Position numbers and translations under genes: made by a program | Assembly: GCA_026168455.1 (NCBI GenBank) | Contig: CM047426.1 | Location: 47,687,589-47,751,588 of the forward strand | Direction: 5' to 3' | Length of the DNA stretch: 64,000 nucleotides | DNA from: Theocolax elegans | Lineage: Eukaryota; Arthropoda; Insecta; Hymenoptera; Cerocephalidae | The notes under the pieces: model-generated | Seen by the model: the letters and a program-made list of their open reading frames with translations, nothing else | Database searches by the model: none | What the model was told of the DNA's origin: nothing | Part shown: piece after piece, positions 11,628 to 21,989 of the stretch | Position numbering within the stretch: the stretch's first letter is position 1 | Layout of the letters: each line of letters opens with the position of its first letter

Positions 11628-12928
11628 GGGGGTCTCATACTCAATTTTTACCGACCGAGCCAATAGAGTGATAGTATGGTTGAAAAATACTTCAATCTAG
11701 ATAAATATAAAGAATTTCGACAAACTAGAAGATAGGTGCCCTTTCTTTTGTAGTTATGTATCAGTGTGCAAAGTTTCTATTTATTATATTAAGGCATTGA
11801 AGAGAAAACCTTGTTTAAAAAACACTATCTACGGCATCCACATAATGAAATTTTCGTACAAGGTTTTCTCTTACACGCATCAATAAAATGACTTGAAACT
11901 TTGTATAGAAGTAAATAATTATTTAATAAAGGACATCTAACTGTTTGTTTTGCATAGTTTTATAAAACTAAAAGTAGTTTCTTTTTTTTTTTATTTCAAC
12001 GTCGCCCTTTTTATGCTCCCGAACCGGTGCTAATCAGCGATGGAGGTCATACGATGTCTTGGTGAAGAAAGCACTTGTCGAAAATAGATTCGCCAGTGGT
12101 GCTTGTATGAATCGGCGGGGGCCGGGAATCGAACCTGGGACCTCCAGATTACGGGCCCGACGCCCTCAAGCCTCTACAAGTAGTTTTATTATCATTATTA
12201 AAAGAATATTTTACGCTAGATGGCAGTACGCACGGATCATGGCAAGCTAGAATATGCTTTCGCCGCCGCCACTATCGACATCACGCATGCGCATTTGTTT
12301 CAGACTCGAGACAAAAAGCAAAATAATTTGATTTGACTCCTATAAAATTTTTAAATATGTGTCATACTGATACTCATATTATGACTAATTGAATTTTTCG
12401 ACATGGCAAATTGAACCGTACTACGTATTTATCATAGATTCAATGTAAAAGGAAACGTACTGCTGCAAGAATCCGGCATATCTATCGATCGATCCAAAGA
12501 AGCGGAGCAAAAATCGACTTGCGAGCCGTGCTCCGCTCCCTTGGGTTCTGTTATTGTTGGTCTTGAGTGTAGTGTCGTATTTTTTCAATATGTAAAAAGA
12601 ATAAATACGTATAATCGAAATACGTACAAATTCCGTAAACCAAACATATGTAACATTTATTATATATGTATATATTGAAATATGGATTATAATAGATAAT
12701 AGAAAATGCGTATAAGTGAAATACATTATTTTTCAATTTTTATATTGGAAAAAAATAGTCACACTATTTTTATTATGATGCTATCGACATAAGTGGCGCC
12801 ATCTACGATCACTTCGATTACAACCTTGCCATAGATGGCGCTTTTGATGATAGTTATCATTTCTTATATATAACCAGCATTATCGGCGGTCAGAACGGTA
12901 AAATCGCAGAATTGAGTATGAGACCCCC
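11628..12928. mobile_element. piggyBac-type non-autonomous element with TTAA flanks
   Basis: The left end GGGGGTCTCATACTCAATTT (11628) and right end AATTGAGTATGAGACCCCC (to 12928) are inverted repeats, each flanked by TTAA (11624-11627 and 12929-12932). TTAA target duplication is the signature of piggyBac. A further inner pair, TTTTTACCG and CGGTAAAA, lies close to the ends. The roughly 1.3-kb interior holds no transposase and carries a SINE at 11981-12177, so the SINE is younger. The small minus-strand open frame at 12421-12726 resembles nothing I recognise. Confidence 0.85.
11981..12177 (-). mobile_element. tRNA-derived SINE
   Basis: On the minus strand the head reads like the 3' two thirds of a tRNA, with the pol III B box GGTTCGATTCC (near 12125-12140) in the context GGAGGTCCCAGGTTCGATTC. 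The tail ends in an oligo(A) run (oligo(T), 11982-11992 on the plus strand). The 9-bp sequence AAGTAGTTT flanks both sides (11972-11980 and 12178-12186), a proper target duplication. The A box is weak, so the head may be 5' truncated. A second copy lies at 63843-64000. Confidence 0.85.
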
Positions 12929-12932
12929 TTAA

Positions 12933-13310
12933 TGTGGTTTAATTCTTACTTTTCGTCTCGCAACTACTCTTCTTTTAAATAGAGTATTATGTAGTCTGCG
13001 ATTTTTTAGCAAATACACTACTCAGGCTCTTACAAAGCGTTTCACCGAGGCACTGTTGTTTCCCCACACAAAATATTGTTCATTAATCATACTAGGTGCT
13101 TCGCAGGAGATTCGAAAGCGACTACAAATTTTACAATATACTTTTGTGCGTTATGTTTGTGGTATTAGGAGAGATGTTCATGTGACGTTCACAGATATTC
13201 TCTGGGCTGGCTGCGCACAGATTCTAGGAGACAGTATTTTATGGCAGTGCTCATGTACAATATTGTACGTATGCGAGTTCCAACGTATCTAGAGTATCTT
13301 CTATAGATGT
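12933..13310 (+). pseudogene. Non-LTR RT C-terminal fragment
   Basis: Directly after the TTAA element. The reading at 13026-13290 starts TKRFTEALLFPHTKYCSL and continues through LQILQYTFVRYVCGIRRD, the conserved region after the reverse transcriptase thumb in jockey-like elements. It ends at a stop at 13290. It is a different copy from the fragment that starts at 13320, because both cover the same part of the protein. Confidence 0.65.
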
Positions 13311-13319
13311 GCTTTTGAA

Positions 13320-14392
13320 CAACTACCTTCACTACGAAAATCAAGTGAAATCACTAGGTGTCTGGCTGCTGCCCACCCTGGACTGGTCCAAGCACGTCTT
13401 AGCCATCTTTTAGAGGGTGCACGGGATTTTACGTTTGCTACGTTTTTATAGGAGGGCATTCTCTAGGAACACCCGTAAATATCTTGTTTAAGTACTAATT
13501 CTGCCTCACTTTGATTACACCTGCGCAGTTTATAACGTCTTGGACAGACTAGAAATCTAAAACTCCAGAAACTACTCAATGCCAGTATCAGATTTGTGTG
13601 GGGAAATTTACGTAGATACGATAATGTGATGCCCTATAGACTGAAGCTGGGCTGGTTATCAGTGGAGTCGAGACGACTATTTTTCATCAGCTCATTATCA
13701 TTCAGCATTTTGGCGCATGACTCACCCCATTACCTATCAGATCACTTTATTAGAATTAATAACTCATCTGAACAACGCATTTCATCCCGCCATCCTCCTA
13801 AACTATTGACTTACTTACCACCTCGCACTGAGTCTCTTCACAAATCATTCGTCACCACTGCCACTAAACAGATAAATTCACTTCCATTCACGTCATTCGA
13901 TTCATCCAATCTCAACATCTTTAAACCATTCGTCTTCAATCATTTGCTTCGTTACGACTCCATAGCATGGGAAGAAAGGGTGGTAAATGAAAACCTAGTC
14001 CGCCTCCAAATAAATGAGATCAACGATTTTAATATTACCGAGCTTTAAAAAACGTCGATCTTGTATTATGCGAGCCTAATTTATATCTTTCTATATGTTC
14101 CTCTATTCATTGTATTTATATATATATATATATTATCTGCGCTTTTACACAAGTCGTCATTTTATTTTTGTATATAGCATTATTTTATTTTTTGTTATAT
14201 TGTTATATTGTTTTATTTTATTTTTATATTTTACCTTTTTATCACCTTTACTTATTTATTTATTTATTTTAAACTCGTTATTATTTTTATTATTATTTTT
14301 ATAATTCATTACTATGTATAATTTGTGTTTACGGGGTTTCTACCCCATAGAAATCGAATAAAATATCTATCTATCTATCTATCTGTCCCAGG
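13320..14392 (+). pseudogene. Non-LTR C-terminal fragment with 3' tail
   Basis: Related to 18890-20040 of the longer element. It begins at VKSLGVWLLPTLDWSKH (13341), passes several stops, and has an open stretch at 13596-14048 (150 codons) including MPYRLKLGWLSVESRRLF and ending in a natural stop. The AT-rich 3' untranslated region contains the stem ACGGGGTTTCTACCCCAT (14331-14348), then AATAAAAT and a TATC tandem tail at 14366-14384. The tail and the stem resemble the 3' end at 19995-20050. Confidence 0.8.
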
Positions 14393-14983
14393 GGTTCTGG
14401 AAGGGGGATCACAAAAGAACTCGTACCTCCCTTGATGAATACAGAGACTGGTAAACACCCCCTCATGGTACAAGGTACGCATGTATGAAACTGTTTACCA
14501 ACAGAAATTCGTAGCCTGGCCACATTAAAGGGTTTTAAGGCTACGGCTCGGGAACACTTCTCGGCAATAAAATAGTTTTAACCTTAATGTATTGTTTATT
14601 TATTTATTCATGTATTCAAATTGTTCTTATTTATTTATTTATTTGGTTATTCTATGTTATATCGTTTCATATACACATGAATGAAAGTATTTAAGGAATG
14701 CTAGATGATGAAAGATTGTGATGACGAATGACTGCTTTATGTGTTGTCCAATTTTAAATTGTATTTTAGTATCGTGTCTGATAGATGTACTGAGTATAGT
14801 GTTATTTGTATTATATTTTATCTGCTTACTTACTACGATATTCACCGTATTTGTCTTTAATCTGCGACTCTGATATTTTATAACTGTGATATCATTGTGC
14901 AATATTGTATTTATACAAGCCTTTATATAGTATTTATTATTACTTAAGAAGTGTAAACTTTTGTACAGTGCAAATAAAATTAT
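14393..14983. other. Unassigned AT-rich sequence
   Basis: No reading frame with recognisable similarity. The part from 14560 on is A/T-rich with ATTTATTT runs and an AATAAAATTATCC end just before the TC microsatellite. This could be the 3' untranslated end of another retroposon. Confidence 0.4.
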
Positions 14984-14984
14984 C

Positions 14985-15000
14985 CTCTCTCTCTCTCTCT
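14985..15000. repeat. TC microsatellite at 5' edge of non-LTR element
   Basis: Eight CT units directly before the first base of the element at 15001. A matching run follows the element's 3' tail at 20051-20077, so the element lies inside one TC tract. Confidence 0.85.
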
Positions 15001-15304
15001 GGTGAGTACAAGTTGTCTTGTTTATTGCTCCGTCTTGCTCTGTAGTTTATACCGTTGCTCCGAGTTTCTTTTAGTGCATAAAAAAGGGACGTATACTGCC
15101 TGCAGCGTCTATCTAGAAATTTGGTGGTTCATTACTGCAGCCAGTTGTTCCAATATTTGCAAATTTCATTCTGCAACTTTTTGGAGGTTATCCTCGAGAG
15201 TGAAAGACGACTCATCGCGCTGGCCAGTGTAAGCAGTGCTCCCAACATCCACACGGCTTTTCGCACGCTTTTCGACCTTCGTCGACGGACTCTGCGCGGA
15301 TATC

Positions 15305-16524
15305 ATGGCAACATCGCGCGGCTGCTATGTGTGTGGCGGGAGACTCACCAGAAAGGACTACACGGAGGTCTGCCCACAATGTAATAAGATCACGCACGCG
15401 CACTGTTTTGATGTCGCGCCGGGCACCTCCGAGCGCCGCAGTTGCGCGCTGGCTCAGGCTAAAGCGCTAGTCGCGGCATCAACTGATGCGAGGGCGCCAC
15501 CGCCTGGGTTGCCGCGACAGTCGATGGTGACCTGCGCTACCGAGCTAGCGGCCACGCCCACTCCGACTCCTTCCAGCGTCAAGCGCATAGCCTCGCCCCC
15601 GTCGCCATCATCGTCGCAGGTTGCTAAGCAACCTCGCGGCGCCGCGCTTACCGAGAGCTGCTCCGACCTACCCGCGCGGACGATCGGTGCCGCCGATATG
15701 GCGGCTCTGTTCGCTGAGTTCACAAGCCGCTTAGAATCTAAGCTTGAGAATTCGGTTTCACGCATTGAGTCCTCGGTGCAGGGACTGGCCGGTGAGATTC
15801 GCGAGTTGGGATCGCGGGTTTCGATGATAGAAGCGTCGACTGAGGAGAGGTTAAACGGCGTGTCGGGCCGCCTGGATGCCCTTGAAACCGCAAACGAGGA
15901 GATTCGCGGCCAGATAAGCGGGTTACGGGGTTCGAGTTTGGGGACTACCGCGCCTCAAATTATTGACGCGTGCGAAATCCTTATTCGCGGCAATCCGGCT
16001 AATCTTATTATTACAGAAGGGAAACTCTACAAAAAACTTTTGAGGCGCTTAATCTTCCCAGGGTTTCTTCCCAGATAATCGAAACTCGTCCCTGGCTCGT
16101 TCGTGACAAACCTAGCGGTAGCAACTTGGAATCGGCATCTTCGACCTCTGCTGCAAAAAATGTCAGTATCGCATCCAACACTGCTAACAGCTTTAATAGT
16201 AAGAACGGAATCGTCGTCCGATTTTCATCGCCCTCTACTAGAGACCTTATTCTCGAGAGAGCGCGCCTTCTAAAGGGAGTCTCGGCGGATTCTCTGTTCG
16301 GTGCGGGTGGATCTGGGGCGATTTGTTTGCGTGCGTTGTGGCCCAAACAGATCTACGAATTACTTTCTAAAGCACTTCGCCGCTCCACTGAGTTAGGCTT
16401 CGCGAGGCCTCTAGTGAAGAACTTTACGGTCTTCATGCGCATTACCAAGGGAGGGCAACTCTTCCCGATTCACTCAGAAGCGGACATTCTTAAGATATCG
16501 TCACCGAATCCTCCCTCCCCGTAA
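15305..16524 (+). pseudogene. Non-LTR ORF1 (zinc finger, coiled coil, nucleic-acid binding), frameshifted
   Basis: The likely start is the ATG at 15305 (MATSRGCYVCGGRLTRKDY). Residues 7-37 form a Cys/His cluster, CYVC...CPQC...HAHC, similar to PHD-type fingers of some non-LTR ORF1 proteins. A Pro/Ala-rich stretch follows, then a probable coiled coil at 15690-15930 (repeated heptads such as LESKLENSVSRIESSV). The first frame stops at 16078. The rest is read in another frame from 16126 (NGIVVRFSSPSTRDLI, then LGFARPLVKNFTVFMRI), which looks like an RNA-binding fold. ORF1 proteins bind the element's RNA. One frameshift near 16020-16080 breaks the frame, and the stop at 16522-16524 is 6 bp before ORF2. 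Confidence 0.75.
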
Positions 16525-16530
16525 TAGAGT

Positions 16531-19500
16531 TTGTCTGGCCAGGCATCATCTTCAACTAACTCTTCATTCTCCATTTTCCATGCTAATATTAACAGACTAA
16601 AAACCCATTTTTCATCCATTGAATCATTAGTTTTACCTTCTAATCATGACATCATCGCTCTTTCCGAAACATTCCTCACTGAGTATGACTCCTCAGACAT
16701 GTTGGGCCTTCCGAACTACACAATACATAGGTTGGATCGTGATGGAAAGGAGGGAGGGGTGTGGCGGCCTACATCAGGAGTAATCTTGAGGTTAGGCTTG
16801 TAGCTCACTCTGACCCTGTCTTTTCCAATTCCACGGAGTATATGATTTTTCAAATCCACAGTCAAACTAGCTCGTTACTTTTTTGTGTGGTTTACTCAGG
16901 AGGCCCTCAGCGACCTATCCATCGAATTTTTTTGATTCAGTAACTTATTTCTTACACACCTGTGATCAGGTTGTCATTACCGGGGATTTTAACGTTAATA
17001 TGTGCAAGAAGGATGGGTCGTCAACCATGTTGGAATCATATTTCAAATCATTGAACCTTTTCCTAGTCAAATCCGATCCCACTCATCATACTCATACCTC
17101 AACTACCTCATCTCATACATGGCTTGACTTGTTTATCGTACGCAACCCTCCGCCTGTTTTCAATTACTTTAAATCTCCGGTGCCCTTTGCAGCAGGTCAT
17201 GACTTCATTGTTCTGGAACTCGAATTTTCTAAACCACTACCTGTTGCAAAGAGGATATGGTCGCGCAATATTACCCGGATTGATCTGACGGAGGCTGCTG
17301 CGATATTCTCGGCTGCTTTTGATCGTGCTTCATCTCTTCCTATCACGTATACTGCATCATCTTCCTCATCTGCATCTCTCACCTCACCTAACTCGCCTGG
17401 CCACACTCTCTCTTCCCCATTTTCCTCCGTTCTTTCGCCATCTCCTTCTCCTACTCCCTTCAACAACCTCCTTCCCAACCTCGTCTCGTCTATTCTACAT
17501 ACCTTTGACTCCCTTGCACCGGCAAGACTCATCACTATCAGATACTCCACCAAACCCTGGATCACTCCATCTATAAAACATTCAATCAAAACTCGAAACT
17601 TGGCTTTTAAGAGGTACTTGTCCACGGGCCTGAGCTCAGACTACCAGATCTATAAAGATCTTCGGAGGCTAGTTAAGAACTCCATAGACTCATGCAAATT
17701 TACGTATTTCAGTAGCAAAAACAACGCGGCATCTGATGCTGCAGGTTTGTGGAAAGAGCTCAGGAACATGGGTCTTGCGACTAAGTCATCTCGGTCACCC
17801 CTTACCATGTTTTCATTAGATCAGCTAAACACTCACTTTGCATCCATCTCTCATTCACCTACTCGCTTTGATCTTGCTCATTTTCAGTCACTCATCTCAT
17901 CCTCTAGCGTCTTGCCTCCCTTTTACCCTTCCACTTCCTTCCACTTTGTTCCTATCACTCCATACAAGATCCTGTCTACCATCTCCAGGGCTTCATCTAA
18001 GGCCATAGGCTTTGATGGAATCTCTGTTTCTATGCTGAAATGCTTAGCAGCTCAGATTGCACCCCACCTTGCTGAGTTATTCAACTCCTACCTATCAACC
18101 GGATCTTTTCCAGAGCCTTGGAAGAAATCTCTCCTTTTTCAATTGGCCAAGTGGGCAGGATGATCTCGCCGTCTGATACTAGGCCCATCGCTAAGCTCTG
18201 CGAAATCTCCAAGATTCTTGAGAAAATTGTTTACGAGCAATTAATGGAATACTTAAATAATAATGATTTGCTCATGGAGAGACAAGCGGGCTTTCGGCGG
18301 GGGCACAGTACCCAGACGGCCCTAATTGACGTACTCGATGATATTAGGAGAGCGATTGATAAGCGCATGATCACCGTCCTCATCCTGTTCGACTTCTCTA
18401 AAGCGTTTGATTCGGTTCCACACGATATCTTATTGCGTAAACTGCGATCTCTGGGCTGTTCCGACACGGTCATGTCCTGGTTTTTCCACTACCTCGTGGG
18501 CCGTTCCCAGGCAGTGGTGGATGAACTAGGCTCTAGTTCAGCCTGGCTTGACACATCTAGGGGGGTTCCTCAGGGAAGTGTCCTTGGCCCACTTCTTTTC
18601 TCTATTTTTATTAATGACCTGCCGAGGGTCTTAAAGCACTTAAATCACATGATTTTCGCGGATGACACCCAAATCTATTACTCATTCCCTCCTGCTGATC
18701 TCGCCCTGGGAGTCCAGAGAATCTCAGAAGACGCAAATGCGGTGGAAAACTGGGCGAGATCAAACGGATTAAGTCTGAATGTAAACAAAACGAAAGTGTT
18801 GATTCTGGGTAGTCAGGCTTTTATCTCGCGCATTGATTTAGATTCGGCTCCTAAAATCAAGATCGGTGACAATTCCCTCGAGTATGCTTTAGAGGTCAAA
18901 TCACTGGGCGTTTGGATTACCCCCACCCTGGATTGGTCTCCCCAGGTCGCGTCGATATCACAGCGCGTTCATGGAGTCTTGCACTCTCTGAGATTCTTCA
19001 AACGTGCTCTCTCGCGACAAAATAGGAAACATCTTGTAGAGTCGCTTGTTTTCCCACACTTTGATTACGCCTGTGCGGTCTTTCACGATCTAAACGCCAC
19101 TAAAAACCATAAACTCCAACGTTTATTAAACGCTTGCGTTCGCTTTGTGTGGGGAAATATACCTTGGGAGAGCACGTAACGCCCTACCGCTTCATACTTG
19201 GTTGGTTATCGGTCGAGCTCAGGAGATCCCTCTTCATCGGCTGTAGTGCCTACAATATTATCTCCCATAGATCCCCATCCTATATTGCTTGTCACTTTAC
19301 CCTTCGCGATGCTTCCTTTTCTTCCCGAACTTCCTCTCGTCACCCACCCCTTTCCCTCTTTTACCTCCCTCCTAGGACCGAAGCCTTTAACAATTCTTAC
19401 CTAATTACAGCCTCTCGCCTTATTAACAGTCTTCCCTTTACCAACTTCGACCCGCTCCTCTTCCCTTCCTTTAAATCCTCACTGGCACTACATCTCTCTG

Positions 19501-19574
19501 AGCTTGATCGACGAGCGTGGGCATCGAGAGTGGTTGATGAGGGTTTAGAGTGCCCTCCTTTGCCCGATCTCTAG
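16531..19574 (+). pseudogene. Non-LTR ORF2 (endonuclease plus reverse transcriptase), frameshifted
   Basis: ORF2 nicks target DNA and copies element RNA at the nick. Endonuclease motifs: ANINRL (16581), IIALSETFL (near 16650), VVITGDFNVNM (near 16970), HTWLDLFIVRN (17116) and AGHDFIVLEL. RT motifs: QAGFRRGHSTQTALI (18283), ILFDFSKAFDSVPHD (18387), GVPQGSVLGPLLFSIF (18558) and the catalytic FADDTQIY (18655). The C-terminal region LQRLLNACVRFVWGN follows at 19117. The frame changes near 16760, between 16883 and 16940, near 18120-18160 and near 19134-19175, so four frameshifts split it. Jockey-like by motif style. A short Ser/Pro-rich low-complexity stretch lies at 17340-17470. Confidence 0.85.
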
Positions 19575-20050
19575 TCTTTACTTTATTTTTACTTTATTTC
19601 TAGTCATGATTAATAGTACTGCGGCTTTTATGTATTTATTTATTTATTTATTTTCTATGTGTTTTTTACCATTGCGTGCGCCGTTATATACATATTTATT
19701 TATTTATTGTTTTCTACGTTTTTATTTCTCAACGACCTATTTGTTTTTACTATATTTATCTTTTCTTTCATCTTATTTTATATTGTTATATATATTAATT
19801 TTATCAATTTTATTATATTTAATTTTGTTTTTATTTTATATTTTATTTGCCAGTTTTATTTTATTTTTGTTATACTGATAGTTTGTTATTTTATTTTATT
19901 GTATTATATAAATTTGTTATATTGCATTTTTCCGACATCTATGTAAACCGATTTTATTCTATTGTTTTAATGCTTTTAAAATTATGTATCTACTGTCTAT
20001 ACGGGGGCTTCCCTAAAATACCAAATAAAAGAATCAATCAATCAATCAAT

Positions 20051-20077
20051 CTCTCTCTCTCTCTCTCTCTCTCTCTT
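20051..20077. repeat. TC microsatellite at 3' edge of non-LTR element
   Basis: Thirteen or more CT units following the AATC tail. Together with 14985-15000 it brackets the element. Confidence 0.9.
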
Positions 20078-20079
20078 TC

Positions 20080-21340
20080 ATCACGAAGTTAAGTCTTCTA
20101 TCACCCTATCAGTCTGGTTTTCGAGCTTCATTCATTACGCAGACAGTGCTAATAAAAATCACTGAAGACTTCCGGTATGCAATGGAGATGGTTATGGTGA
20201 CGATTTTAATATTATTTGATTTTAAAAAGATTTTTGATAATTATTTGATAATAAATAACGATTAAATACACAAAATTACTTAGAACATTTAACCGTTTTA
20301 ATTTCAACAATAATACAATTGATTGGTTTTTTTCTTATTTGGTTGGATGTACTCAGTCTGTTATGGGCTTTGAGGGTGAACCATCATTGTCTGCTAATAC
20401 ATGTTCTGCTGCTCCTCATGCTGTTCAATGCAATAGTATTGTAGATGACTTACAATTGTACATTTACTGCAAGCCAGCGGAGTATAATGACGCTATCTCT
20501 GAGTTGATTGGTGATGGTACCGCGGTGGTAGAATGGGCTGGCTTACTCAGACTTGATATAAACTTTAACAAGACATAGTCTTTTATTATAAATTTCGCCA
20601 TGCAACACAGGTTTATAGTTAAAGAATTACTACCTTTAATCATCACTGATAGTAATAGACTTGAATTAGTAGGGCCTGTACAGCCTGAAACAGAAAATCT
20701 CCATTGGAATGCACATATTAATAAAATATCTTTATCTATACATGACATTTTTCACCAACTGCGAAATACAGGCAACTTTTTATCTCTCCCTATGCGCAAA
20801 AGAATGGTTGAAATGTTGATAATACTGCATTTCGATTATGTTTGTTTGGTGTACAATGACCTACCAGATTATTTAAATTGAAAATTACAGCGTCTTACGA
20901 ATGTATGTGTGAGTTTTATCTACCGTCTTAAGAGAAATGACAAACATGATGCTTTTTACGCTAGATTAAATTAGTTATTAGTTGATGTAAGACGAAAATA
21001 CTTCCTGGTCTGTTTTTTAACCTATCAATGTTAACCTTAAAAAGACCCAACTATTTACTTGAGCTACTGCCACCTCCAAATTCTGGAATCCGGCGTGTTA
21101 ACCGTTTATAATACTCATATTTTCAGCATCCTCAAGCCTTTACTGACACTTATCAAAGGTCCTTCACCATTCAAGCTATGGATTTTTGAGATTCATTGCC
21201 CTCGGTTATTAAATTAAGCCCCACGATGCTAATATTTAAGGTACGCTTGTATAAGTACCTCAGCGATAATAATAGTAATAGTAGTGTTAGTAGTAGTAAT
21301 GATAATGATAATAATTATAATAATGATAGCGCAAACTAAA
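20080..21340 (+). pseudogene. Non-LTR reverse transcriptase fragment
   Basis: A third related lineage, 5' truncated at the TC tract. It opens with LLSPYQSGFRASFITQT (about 20094-20144), then TILILFDFKKIFDN (20200). A gap removes the PQGS region. IVDDLQLYIYCKP (20437) is a mutated form of the catalytic ADD box with V replacing A. VVEWAGLLRLDINFNKT and MRKRMVEMLIILHFDY follow, then a C-terminal FTIQAMDF and FKVRLYKYLS after more frameshifts. The 3' end is a GATAAT-rich low-complexity run at 21270-21330. Confidence 0.75.
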
Positions 21341-21989
21341 AATAAAGACTGAATAGTGATATCGACTTCGTTATTTTATGTAGGCTTATGATATTATCAC
21401 TAATGCAGTGTGCTTGCTATCGCGAATTAATTCTTAAATTATAAGTTGTTCTGTTAACATTTTAAAAGTATGAATTGTTGTAGCATAATTTCTTTTTTTT
21501 AATTTATTTATTTAACATCGCATCCCCTGTTTGATATTAGCGGCAAAGTACATTATTTACATTCTTTGGTACTTACATTTCAATAGGTACATAAATTAGA
21601 GTTTTGTTATATAATACACAGTATAATACATATGTTATCGTATGTACATTGTAACAGTATTTATATGGATAATAGGTGTTTATTAAATTGATTTAAACAT
21701 TTGATTTTTTTTAAGAATTCTAGTCCATTTTTACGCAGTTCTTTATTATTTAATATTTTTTTAATATTGTTCTTGAGTTTGTATTTTTACTTAACATTTT
21801 CATAACTTGGACAATGCAATAATAAATGTTCTATATTTTGTGCATAGTTGCATTGTGTTCATAGTATGGGTATTTGTTTTTTAAGTAGGTGTTCATGTAT
21901 AAGTTTTGTGTGTCCAATGCGCAGCCTGGTTAAGATTATTTGTTCTTATATATTGAAAGTATTATCTGTCGCTGGGTTGTAATCATATA

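Larger units (their letters stand above)
15001..20050 (+). mobile_element. Near full-length jockey-type non-LTR retrotransposon
   Basis: The order is 5' leader (15001-15304), ORF1 (15305-16524), ORF2 (16531-19574), a 3' untranslated region with TATTTATT runs, the stem ACGGGGGCTTCCCT (20001-20014), AATAAAAG and an AATC tandem tail (20032-20050). Both flanks are TC repeats, consistent with insertion into a microsatellite. At least five frameshifts interrupt the coding regions, so it cannot move by itself. It is the most complete of several related copies in the window. Confidence 0.85.

Noticed and set aside
12100..12170. tRNA gene
   Set aside because: The B box is excellent, but the 5' half and acceptor stem are missing. 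An A tail and target duplications show that it is a SINE.
17197..17625. 142-residue minus-strand open frame
   Set aside because: Antisense of the Ser/Pro-rich low-complexity stretch of the non-LTR ORF2.
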